Assembly: GCA_027625915.1 (NCBI GenBank)
Contig: JANTQA010000057.1
Location: forward strand, 1,612,001 to 1,676,000
Source of the DNA: Anaeramoeba flamelloides
Taxonomy: Eukaryota; Metamonada; Anaeramoebidae
Reading direction: 5' to 3'
Length of the DNA stretch: 64,000 nt
A program made the position numbers and the translations under genes. This document shows positions 19,593-32,000 of this stretch, in pieces (within the stretch, counting starts at the first letter, position 1; each line of letters opens with the position of its first letter). The notes under the pieces were generated by a model. That model saw only the letters and a program-made list of their open reading frames with translations, had not been told where the DNA came from and did no database searches.

Positions 19593-21029
19593 ATGAAAAA
19601 AATTTATTCTTGTTTCTTATTTTTGTTACTTTTGTTCTCATTTTCTCATGAATACGATTGGGCACCTGTTGACAAAATTCTTCAAAATGCAATTGCCAAT
19701 CAGGCCTTTCCAGGATGTGCTGCATTAATTGTTTCAAAAGAAGGGATCATTTATGAGAAAGCTTTTGGCAATTTCACCTACGGGATCCCACCACCACAAA
19801 ACCCAAAAACGAATCCTAAAACAGAAACAAACGTATGTTAAATAACTATTCTCCGATAATGTTTTGTTCATTGACTTTTTTTTTAAAAAATTTATTTCTT
19901 TTCTTCTTTTTTCCCCACATAATATTTTTGTGAAAAATGTGTTGGAATTCAACGATAAATTTACCTTTTTGAACAATTCAAGACGCTTTTTGATATGGCA
20001 AGTTTAACGAAGGTGGTTTCAACAACAAGTTGCGTCATGCAATTTTATCAGAGAGGAGAATTGGATCTCCACATGCCATTAATTGATCCTTCATTGTTTG
20101 GATCAGCATTTGATAACAATGAAAAATCAGAAATCACGTCTTGGCATTTGTTGACACACTCCTCAGGCTTCCCACCAGATCCTTATCCAGACTATACAAC
20201 CAAAGTGTTTGGGTGTCCATCCACAAACAACTATCACCCACCAGAGGAGTTCAGCTGTCAAAGCAAAATTTGGGAATCCATAATGGAACAAAAGTTGGAA
20301 TACAAAACAGGAACAAAGTTTGTGTATTCAGACCTCAGCATGATCACAATGATGCAAGTTGTCGGCAAATTGGCGAGGGACTTGGGCTACATTACCTATG
20401 ATCAATTAATGGGCGACTGTGCTGTCGGCAATAAGGAGGATTCCGCCGATTTGTACCAATGCTATTACGAGGCCTACGCCCGAATCTATGTTTTCCAAAA
20501 AATGAAAATGTCTGAAACAGGATTTAGGCCACCAAAGGCATTGTGGAATAGATGCGCGCCTTGCGAAAACGATACTTGGTATCGACACGAAGTCATACAA
20601 GGGCAAGTCCACGACGGAAATGCCTATGCCTATGGCGGGATTTCAGGACACGCTGCATTATTTTCGCATGTTGGAGACTTGTACAAATTACTTAACCATC
20701 TCATGTTTGCATCAGAGAATGATCCTTTTATCAATTCAACAACAGTTGAACATTTTGTAACCATCCAAGACGCCTCTTTTAGCTCAAGAGCATTAGGATG
20801 GGACACTAATTACCATTCAGAATTCCCCGCCTGTGGATCCTTAAGTGAAAAGGAAACTTATTGCCATACAGGTTACACTGGCGGATCACTATGTAACGAT
20901 CGTGTTCGAAAATTGATCGTTATCCTATTAACAAATAGAGTTTACCCAACAAGCACAAATTTGAAAATTCTTGCAGTTCGAAAGGAATTTACTGACAAAA
21001 TTCAATATATTTTTGACAACGAAAAATAA
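19593..21029 (+). CDS. Secreted class-C beta-lactamase/esterase-like serine hydrolase, two exons
   Basis: Member of the serine beta-lactamase/transpeptidase-like family. Exon 1 (19593-19832) encodes a signal peptide ([17 protein letters not shown]) and the start of the fold, GCAALIVSKEGIIYEKAFGN. A 150-nt intron (GTATGT donor at 19833, TTCAAG acceptor ending 19982) is removed in phase, restoring TLFDMASLTK, which carries the catalytic Ser-x-x-Lys (about S87, K90). The second motif is Tyr-Ser-Asp (about 195-197) and the third is HTG (about 375-377), both family-typical. The block VHDGNAYAYGGISGHAALFS resembles bacterial YfeW/NagZ-associated hydrolases. Predicted length is 428 aa. Many cysteines in the middle fit secretion or a lysosomal location. 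The substrate is unknown; peptidoglycan fragments or esters from ingested bacteria are an inference. GC content is higher than in the surroundings. Confidence 0.9.
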
Positions 21030-23064
21030 TGTTCAATTTAACTACATTTATTTGGGATTTATTTGTTCAATTATTCTGGAAAGTTAAATAATGATATTTT
21101 TATTTAATGAATAATTAAATCATATTATATCTATCTATCTATCTATCTGTCTATCGTTCTATATTCACATATCTATCTCTTATTTTTTTTTTTAGTAAGA
21201 TATATATATATATATATCTTTAAATTAAACTAATAATAAATATATAAAAAGTATATAATATTAATTTTTTAATTTTGAATAGTCTAAATCAACAAGTTAT
21301 ACTGATCTCGACCAAATGAAACATCACTAACTTACTTAATCATTATTATTTAAAGATTATAAGAGTTTTTTTAACTTTTGTAAGTGGAAAAACAAAGAAT
21401 TTTATTTATCAAAACTTCCTTTTTTGATAACTCTTTGTTAACATCTTAAAAAGAGAATACTTTTTATCTAAAAATAAAATCTCAACTTTTTGAAAAGTCT
21501 TGATCAAATTTACAGACTCAGCCTTTTAAGTAGCTTATGTAAGACATTTTACAACTTTTGGTACTTTTCCAAAAAGAATAATTTAGGGGGTTAGTTGATT
21601 TTACCAATTCCGAGTTTCACAGTTTAGTATAAACTGATTTATTCAAATGATTTCTTTAACCAAATACCTTAATATTTTAATCAATACCAATGGATTATAA
21701 AATATATTTGTAGTCTAATAATTTTAGTTACCAATTAAAAAATCGAATTCAAAAAAATGAAAAGATTGATAAAGTAAAAATCAAAAAAATCATTTGTAAT
21801 TTGATCTTATCTTGAACATTTGGTACAATTACTTCTTCTTGATTTGATTTTATTTTTCATTCTGAATGGGACAACTTTTTTTTGTAATTTTTTGATTCAC
21901 AAATTACTTGGTATTCCAAAACAATTTTCTTTGTGAATTTAAAAATCCTATTTTCACTAAATTCATCTAATTCTAGTTTTATTTAAGAAATATCGGGTAT
22001 TTTTTTAAATTCGCAAATATAAATAAAGATTTATTAGAAGTATTTGTTGGATTTGATAATTATTTAGCCCCAATTAAATTGAAAACTCGAAATAATTCTG
22101 AAAAAAGATATTCAAATTTTTCTCAATTTTTCTTTTTCTTTGAGTCAAATCTTTTGTAACAGTTTTTTGATTTTGAGAATTTGGTACCTTTTCTTTGACT
22201 TTGTAATAATATTCTTTTATTTTGTTTTTGTTAGAGAAAAATAATTGAAATAAGAATTTTAATAATAAATTTGTAAAACAAAAATGTTTTTTAAATAATA
22301 ATAAAAAGTAATGGTGTGAGAAATTCAGGGTAAGAATTGTTTATGTTCATCCAAATTAAGAAGATAAAGAAAACAAATCTTCGAAAATATACTCTGATTG
22401 ATTTTTTTTCTACTTGATTTCAACAAATGGATGTAGAAAGGTGATCTTTCTTGTTTGGTTCTAAAAAAAGAAAAAAATTATTCAAATACACACCTTTTCC
22501 CGTATATGCTTGTGGTTTATTCTTTGGTTAATTTCAGTCATTCCCATCAACTCATTTCTCAATCCAAAACCTAATTTAATAAAGCTTAAAATTGAATTAA
22601 GGAAAAATGTTCAAAAAATTGAAAAGGGAAATATTCAACTCTGAATTACTTTGGGTTCGTTTTCTTTACACAAATAGCAGCGAATGATGTTTTGGTTTGA
22701 AAGTTTCAATATCTTATGGTACTCGTAAAATATTTTTCAGTAAGGTTTATACAATTAAATTTTTTTTAACAATTGACTTGCTGTATCTGCTCCAAGAAGA
22801 AGAAAAAAAAAAAAAAAGTAATACTTTTTTACCAATTTTAATAACTTCTTGTATTAGGGTTTTTGATCAACAAAAAGAAATCCGAAAAATTTAACTTTAT
22901 TCTCGTGAGAACTTTTCTCGGTTTAGTACAAAAAATGTGTCAGCTTTTGGATTGTGAAAAAAAAAAATCATTTTCTTAAAACTAAAAGTTTCTTTTTCCA
23001 ACAAAAAAACAAACAACTTTTTCTTTTAACAAAAAAGGGAAACACATCAAAGAAAAAAGAAAAG
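21030..23064. other. Intergenic region with a TCTA microsatellite
   Basis: No gene. A TCTA tetranucleotide run occupies 21129-21180 (with TCTG and TCGT variants), followed by a (TA)n run near 21200-21218. The rest is ordinary AT-rich spacer. The last 120 bases before 23065 are open in frame with the next gene, but its signal peptide fits the inner ATG at 23065 better. Confidence 0.55.
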
Positions 23065-26000
23065 ATGAAGGTTCTCATTCACCAAAACAAAATACAAATT
23101 CTCTTTTTTCTTTCTTTTATCGTCAACTTTACAATAATTTCTTCGTTTGAAAGTGAAACGTGCACACAACACTACAATACTGAGAAAATTGGAAAGGAAT
23201 TTCTTGTTAATACCTTGACAGACGGTGACCAAATGAACTCTGCTACCACTTCAATAGGATCGGACAATGAGAAGTTCGTGGTTGTATGGGAAGGCAATAG
23301 TGGTGGTGTGCGGAAGATCTACGGGCAAATCTTTTCAAGCGATGATGGTTCGACAGTTGGAAGTGAATTTGTTGTTGACTCTTCTCAAACGTTATACGAT
23401 GAAAAAACGCCTTCTGTTGCGTCAATAGGATCTTCCAATGCGAAGTTTGTGGTTGTATGGGAAGGCAATCACGAAGGTCTACCTAGGATCTACGGGCAAA
23501 TCTATTTGAGTGCTGATGGTTATAATTACGGTGAAAAATTCAGAATCGATAACTCGACAGTCGGCGAGATGAGCAAGCCATCTGTTGCGTCCATTGGGGC
23601 CAGTGATGAAAAGTTTTGTGTTGTGTGGGTAAGTAAAACTACAGCAAGCAAATACGCAAATTACAAAATCAATGGGCAAATCTTCGTTGGAGATGGAGCT
23701 AAGGTAGAAAAAGAATTTGGTATAAGTTGGGATACGAGGAACCATACGAACCCCAAGATTAGCTCAATTGGAACAAATAAAAACAAATTTGTTGTTGTCT
23801 ATCAGAGTTTTTTAAATGAGGGTGTTGGGAATTCAATTTCGGCCCAAATTCATAACTCACTTAAAGGAGAAAGATTGATCGACGAATTTCCAGTAAACAG
23901 CGACAACCCCAGTGATCTAACACTTCCAAGCGTAAGTTCCATTTCCACAGATGGAGAAAATTTTGTGGTGGCGTGGCAGAGTGTTGATTCTCAGGGCGGC
24001 CAAATGTCCGACATTGTGGCAAAAATCTTTACCTCGGATGGTGCGTTAACGGTTGTTGATGAATTTCCTGTAAACAACCATACGTCCGACGATCAAACAA
24101 ACCCTTCAATCACTTCAATTGGCAAATCCAATGAAAAGTTTGTCATTTGCTGGTCAAGTAATGATCAATATGCGGACCCAATGACAGGCATATATTGTCA
24201 AGCATTTAATAGTTCCAATGCAAACACAATTGCAAATGAATTCCATGTAAATAACCATACAGCTGAATATCAAGAAAACCCTTCAATTGCCTTTCTTGAC
24301 CAACAAGAACCCAAATTTGTGGTAGCCTGGCAATCTTTTAACCAAGAGAAAAATGATACTAGTTATGGGGTTTATTCGCAAATTTTCAATAGGTAAGTGA
24401 TGATTTTATACCTTTTTATATTGATTTATCTGTGTTTCTAGCAATACACTTTCTTGATTTATTCTTATTAATACTTTCTATAAATGCTAATGGCCCACCA
24501 ATGTTCCTTTGAAAGTTTAAGAACAGTTGGTTCATTTTCGTTTATCATTCACTTTGATAATTTCAAAAGAATCCTGAGTGACTTCAACTTTTTAGAAATT
24601 TCTGTAAAATTTTAAATTAAAATTCTGTATTTTTCTCTCCGTTTTTTACAAAAGATTTTTTGATAATATTTCAATAGTAAAAAAACTTTTTTGAATATTA
24701 CAGTGTAGAACCATAAATATTAATATTTCCTACAGCATTAAAAATGGATTCTTTGAAAATTTTACAAATAATAAGCCTCAAGTAAAACGAGAATTATTTC
24801 TCTTATTAGGGGTTTTTTGGTTTTTTTTTTTTTCCCTTTTTAACAATGTTTGTTTTCTTTGAGTTGCTGTATAAATCAGGCTTAAGGATTATCTAAAAAA
24901 AGGCCTCCACGATGGGTGTAAGGGTCGAAACATGACTGAAATAAGCTCCTTTTCTCTTTAGATACAGAAGAACTATTAAATTTCAATTTTTTAAATATTG
25001 GAAAATCTACCTGATCAGATTCTGAATAATAAATTAGTAGTGAAAACCTAATCCCAACCCTTTTTGTTCTAAGACAAGTATTGTCTAGTTTCGAATAAAA
25101 ACCTCTAAAAAAAGCGAGTTAGAACAAAAAGGGTTGGGATTAGGTTTTCACTACTAATTTACTATTCAGAATCTGATCAGGTAGATTTTCCAATATTTAA
25201 AAAATTGAAATTTAATAGTTCTTCTGTATCTAAAGAGAAAAGGAGCTTATTTCAGTCATGTTTCGACCCTTACACCCATCGTGGAGGCCTTTTTTTAGAT
25301 AATCCTTAATGGGAATAAGAAAATATTTGAATTATAGTAGTGAAAAAAATACTGGGCATGAAAACAATCCCGGACAAGATTTTTAATTGTGAATATAAGT
25401 AAAATTGTTGTGTAATTTCTTTTGAAATCCTTTTTATAAATAACCAATTTTTTTATGATCATAGTAATAAACCTACCTAAAGTTCACTAAAGGAGGGTTT
25501 CTCTAGAATACTCAAGTAATTGTTTGATAGCATAAGTAGATCATCTATTTTTGAAAAAACAATCGGATTTTATGGAGGCTTACTAGAGTTTGGAAAATGA
25601 TAATTTTTATTCACGTTTTTTGATTAATTAAATGGTGTTTTGAACAAGTGTAATTTCATTAATCATCATTCTAATAAATGGGTGAGTTATAATTAAAAAA
25701 GTTTGATTCTTAAAAAAAAAGATTTGATTTTAAATAAAAGAAATTACACAACAATTTTACTTATATTCACAATTAAAAATCTTGTCCGGGATTGTTTTCA
25801 TGCCCAGTATTTTTTTCACTGCTTTGTCTATAAAAACAATATATGTCCCTACGATCCAAAAAATACTAAAAATTGAAAACTGATCAAATACCTTCCATTA
25901 CAAAAATTAAAAAACAAAATGATAAAATTAAAATTAAATAAAGTTTTAATTTAACTTTTTCTTGAATACATTTTTTGCCAAAATGTTTGAATTCAAAGTT

Positions 26001-29000
26001 GAAATTATGTATATTTTCAGATACAATATCTTATTTTAACTCATTTACTAAAACAAATTCGAAATTATGGGAATTTTATTTCCACAAAAGGGACTAATTT
26101 GGTCTTCAAATGTTTTTTTTTTTTTCAAATGGTAAAATTTAAAAAAAAAGTTATACTAAAAAGATAAACTCTCTGGAAAACCATTCTAATTTAATATATT
26201 AGCTTATTCTTTGATTTCAAAATTTTCTCGAACCCAATTTTTCAAAAAAAAATAAAAAAGTGCACAGTAATTTCAAAAACTAATTTTGATATTCAAAAGT
26301 TGAGAGTGTTTTTATTCATAAAAAAATTATCCCAGTGGTTAATTGAATTAAGTTATAAGGCTAGATTTCGAAAAATATTAATCAGAAAAAAATAGTGCTT
26401 AATTTTATTAAGGACATATTTTTAAATTTTCCAAGATTCAAAATGAAAAAAGTATATTCTTTCTTGAAACGTTTTTCGGGTAAAAAAAATTAATTAAACT
26501 AAAGTAAAAATTTTCAAATTAATTATCATTTTAAAAAAGTGTGGCAAAAAGGGTTTCAAAAATTATCTGTAAAACATATGAAAAACTTCAATAGACCTAT
26601 TAATATCTTTCTCTCAAAAAAAAAAAAAAAAAAAAAAAAACATGATAACTCTTTTGTAAAACTGAATAAATAAAATTCATTGTTAATTTAATTAATATTG
26701 ATAAATATAATTTTTTGGGGTTCTATATTTTTATTCTGTAACCTTTTTTAAGACTTTGTACTCAATAAAAATAATTTTTTTGGGAAAAAATGGGAGAGTA
26801 GGTTGATTTTTCAATCTCTCTTGAAGAAAACATCAAAATGTAAAATTTTTGTTTATTTAACAACTTTTTTCGTGTAAAAATGATTATTTTTCATATAACT
26901 TTTTTTTTGTAAAGTTAAAGTATCCTTTATGATATTTTCTACCAAAATTCATAAAGTGTCATTTAATTGATTATATTTACCAATATAGATACTACATAAC
27001 TCGGGAAAAGTAATTCTTTTTACTCTCATCAAGCTCCAAATAATCATATGAATTACGAGATTTATTAATTTTTAAAATCAAGGAATTTTACCGCTGTTTA
27101 ATAGGCAATTTTTTTTCTTCAAAGAAGTTAGAAAAATCTACATATACCATACTCTTGCACCCTCTTAGAAATATCAAATTTTATCACACTCCTATATAAT
27201 TCAAACATATCACATTAAAAATTTTTGAAAATAAAGGATGGCCACTTACACCCTCTCAAGGATAGCGAACGATTTTATAACATTTTTTTTATTGTTTTAT
27301 TTTTATTAAAAAAACTGAATTTCATTAATGATTAAATTGGGTATTAATATTAATTTTGTTTTTAACTTTTTTAGAAACTATATTTTTGGAGAAAAAACAG
27401 AATCTTAAGGGATTAGCGTCTACCAAGGAGAAGTCTAGGATCAAAGAATGTTGTTATTGGGTTTAACCACATTAGTGCTTCATGGCTCAAATATCTCTAA
27501 ATAATCGATTAGTCGAGTAGTAATATTTGTTGATCTCATCAATTAAAAATGATCCTTGTTATTAGTAAAAAACCCAACAATTTCAGAATAAAATTTGCAT
27601 TTCGCCATAAATTTAAAAATTGAATTATCAATATTCAGACTACAAAATTGCAAAATATCTTTCTTAAATTTGTAGCGAAATGTAGATTAGTTGCTAAAAA
27701 ATTTGTTTTTTTTTTAAAAATTAAATAATTAACGAATAAATATTTTTAACAAATTATTTCTCAAACCATGGAAATATATTGATGCTATAAGTAGCTTTAT
27801 CAAAAGCAAACAAAACCAATCAGTCTTTGTGGTTTTATGTTGATGATTATTGAGTTAATCTTTGAAATTAATTCAAAAATTATAAAAATAGTTACTTTTG
27901 GAAGTTCTAAATCTAAATTATTAAATACCAGAATACTATTGTTTTGGTTTCTATTTTATAGATATGGAAAAGGAATTAAAAAAAAGTTTTTCAAAATAAA
28001 ACTTTTTTAATTGTGATCATTCGTAAAAAAGGTAATAATTTGTTGTGCAATAATAAGATTTATAATAAATTTTTTAGAACTATTTGAGCCATGGTGCACT
28101 AATATCATTTACACCCAATTACAAAATACTTTGATTATTGAGAAATCTAGGGTGACGCTAATCCCTTAAGAATAAAAGAAAATTAAAGGTGATTGTATAG
28201 ATGGGTGGCGAGAGGGGGTTTGGGTGAGTTTGTGAGATGATTGGCTATGTATGTATGGAATGAATGTCCCTATTTTTAATTTTTTTTAATTTATTGTTAA
28301 AGGCTAAACGTTATTAAAAAAAAAAAAAAAACAAGTTAATATGTTAAAGAGAGAATTTTGAAGGGATTAAATTTGTGCCTTTTAATTCAAAGATCGTTGA
28401 TACTAGGTGTCTAGAAACAATCATTATAATTGTTTTAAACTTAATTTAGTATTCATAATACAATTTTCACAGTTTTTTTTTTTTTTTTTTTTCATTAGAA
28501 TTGAGTTTCGAAATAAATTCTTCAGTTATACATGATATGTGATAGAAACAAAAACTTCAATTATCAACCGATATCATGCTTAAGTTCAATCCATTTTAAT
28601 TGAAGAATAAATATTATGTAGTACTTTTGAAATTTTATGTTATTTTATTTTCTTATTTTAAAACCTATTGTTTGTCCAGGTATACTTGTTCTTTAAGGAC
28701 TATTCGAGTTTTATGCTCAGTGAAGGTTGAAATAAAATACTATAAACAGAAAAAAAGTTTTAAAAGACAAGGAATTGAGGAAAAGTCAAAATATTGCAAT
28801 TTTTGGTTTTTTTAGATTTTGCTTGTTAATCATTTTTTGATCCAAATACTTTTTGAATTTCCCGAACAAAATAAGGCAAAACTAAAAAGCCATTTTTTTT
28901 GATATTAGGAAAATGCCACTCCACTTTCTTTTCAAGTATATTTATACTCTATCGCTACACTCTAACATACTTGAAAAGAAAGTGGAGTGACATTTTCCTT

Positions 29001-32000
29001 ATGAATTTTTTTTCTTCAAAATTTGTGATAATAATTTGGATTTGATGAAGGGAAATTTTTTTTGCCCAACTCAAAATTTTGCAAAAAAAACTTAAATTTT
29101 TCAATGTTAGCAAGATCCTTTCGATCAAGTTTCTTTTAAGTCTATAAATATGTTACTAGGTGGGAAAATATTATTCACTAACCATAAAATTCGAATCATC
29201 CTTAAATAATTGATTTTTCTCAGATTTGAAATCCATTAATAAAAATATTTTTTTAAATGTTCAAAAAGATCGAAATTCAAGAAAAACAATTAATTTTTTT
29301 TTTTTATTTCATTAAAAAAAAAAAAAACAAATAAATAATTTTTTTAAAAAAATAAAATGGAATAGTATTTTCGTTTGTAGGTGTGCAGAAGGAATGTATA
29401 GTAATTATTCTTATTCAGACGAGTGTATTAAATGCCCTGGTGGGAAATTTAATCTAAATACGGGATCTACTTCAAGCGCAGATTGCAAAGATTGTCCAAT
29501 AGGAAAATATAATAATCAATCGGGTCAAAGTGAATGTTCGTTTTGTCAAATGGGAACATACAATGAAGTGGAAGGTGCAACAATTTGTTCATTATGTAAA
29601 AAAGGTACTTACAATCCAAATACGGGATCTACTTCAATTACAGATTGCATAGATTGTCCAAAAGGAGAATATAATGATCAATCTGGACAAAGTGGATGTT
29701 CGGAGTGTCAAATAGGAAGATATAATGGAGCAGAAGGAGTAACAATTTGTCCCAAATGTGAGCCAGGCACATTTTCAAATGAAACGGGGCTATCAGTGTG
29801 TAATAGCTGTTCAAAAGGAAAATATACTGATCAATCGGGTCAAAGTGGATGTTTGGAGTGTCAAAGGGGAAGGTATAATGAAGTGGAAGGTGCAACAATT
29901 TGTTCATTGTGCCCACAAGGAACTTACAATCCAGATACGGGATCTATATCAATCGAAGATTGCATGGTGTGTCCAAAAGGAGAATATAATGATCAATTGG
30001 GGCAAAGTGGATGTTTACTGTGCGAAAAGGGAAGATATAATGAAGCAGAAGGAGCAAAAAATTGTCCCAAATGCGAACCTGGCTCATTTTCAAATGAAAC
30101 GGGGCTATCAGTATGTACTTCCTGCTCAAAAGGAAAATATAATGACCAGTCTGGTCAAAGGGAATGCTTATTTTGTCAAGCGGGAAGATATAATGACTTG
30201 GAAGGTGCAAAAAAGTGTTCATTGTGCCCAGAAGGAACTTCTAATCCAAATACGGGATCTACTTCAATCGCAAATTGCATGGAGTGTCCAATAGGAAAAT
30301 ATAATGATCAATCGGGGCAAAGGGAATGCAAACTTTGTCAAAGAGGAACCTATTCAAATCAATATGGTCAAAGTAAATGTAGTTCTTGTATGAGCGGAAC
30401 TTTTCAAGACTTAACAGGGGGGAGTGGATGTCATGCTTGTGATCTAGGATCATTTCAAAATTTAACTGGTGCACAAAATTGCCAAAAGTGTCCAACTGGT
30501 ACATATGCAAATGAAAAAGGATTAACACTTTGCCAAAATTGCCCATTGGGGGGTTATAACCCAAGTACGGGTTCAATATCAAAGAATGATTGCGTTCCAT
30601 GTGAAATTGGAGAATATTCAGATCAAGAGGGATCAAGTAGTTGTAAATTATGCAACCAAGGTAGGTATAATGATCAGCGCAATTCAATTAGTTGCCAAGA
30701 TTGTCCAACAGGGAGCTATTCTGATCGCGAGGGGCAAACATTTTGTAAATCATGCCAAGCTGGCAAATACCAAGATAAAAGAGGCACTGTGGTATGCAGA
30801 GCATGCCCATTCAATACTTGGCAATCCATGACTGGGTCAAGTCAATGCAATTACTGCCCAATGAACAGCGAAACGTTGTCGACAAAGAGTATATCCATAA
30901 GGGAATGCTATTGTTCAATTGGCTATATCGGAAAGCCAGGATCCTATTGTGCCAAATGCCCAGATAACAGCATCTGCAATCAGTTTAATCAGCAATATCC
31001 AAAACCAAAAAAGGGTTATTGGAGCTCCAGCGAGGATCCAAATCACATCGTCAAATGCTCAATAGACAATGCGTGCCCGGGGAATGAAATTGGGAAGTGT
31101 AATAAAACTTTAGGGTATGACGGGTTCCAATGTGAGGAATGTTTGGTAGGGTTTTATAAATTCGAAGATCAATGCGAAAAATGCCCCGAAAACAATTTCA
31201 TTCGGCTATTTGCTTATGCGCTCCTCTTGATCTTGGTTATAATTATTTTCTTATTTGTTGCAATTAAAAGTAAAAATTATTTTGGCTCGCTTTCAATTTT
31301 TATTAACTTTTTCCAAATCATTGCCATACTCCCACACATGAATCTCAATTGGCCCATCAAGCTTGTAAACTTTTTCCAATTGTGCTCTCTTTTCAATTTT
31401 AATATTGACTTTTTGGCTTTAGAATGTAATTTTAACTTTAATTATTTCCAAAAATGGCTCTTGATAATGCTGTTGCCCTTCGTTTTAATATTAATTTTGT
31501 TAATAATTTACCTCTTGTTATTTGCCCATTCAATATTTGTCAAGTTGATTGGTTCGAGAATCTTAAATAACTTTCCTTCACTGTGTGTTAAGCCAAATAA
31601 AAGGGAACATAATAAATTCTTATTGCCCTTCAGCTCCTTAAGATTTTTCATTATGAAATTTTTCCTTCAGGGGTGGTCAAAATTGAAATTAAAGTTTTTT
31701 GTAAATATTTCGATCAACGTATTTGTTGCTTCCTTATTAATATTATATTTAGTCCTGTGCCTGAAAATTTTAGAATTCTTTAATTGTCAATATTCGAGCA
31801 TTAACTCAAAGTATATTTTCCAGCCAGACCACAATTATTATTGTTTTGATGAATGGTGGTTTCAAACTTTGCCTTATGTCATCCTTTTTGGAATATTATA
31901 TATCATCGGGATTCCAATATTTTTTGGTTTAATTCTATTGTATAATTCAAAAAGGGTCAATGAAAAAATATTTAACCAAAGATTGAGTTTATTAAATTCA

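Larger units (their letters stand above)
24393..29380 (+). other. 5-kb intron loaded with inverted-repeat elements
   Basis: GTAAGT at the left and TTTGTAG at the right, 4988 nt, against 71-249 nt for the other introns in clearly supported genes here. It holds a TTAA palindrome (24886-25305), a long-TIR element (25339-25820), dispersed repeat F (25837-26357), a TTAA element (27409-28165) and a 32-bp stem hairpin (28907-28999). I found no convincing further exon; the 71-codon frame at 28600-28815 has background composition. Confidence 0.6.

Noticed and set aside
28600-28815. Possible middle exon of the membrane-protein gene
   Set aside because: Background amino-acid composition, no cysteine module or repeat motif, no good flanking splice sites.
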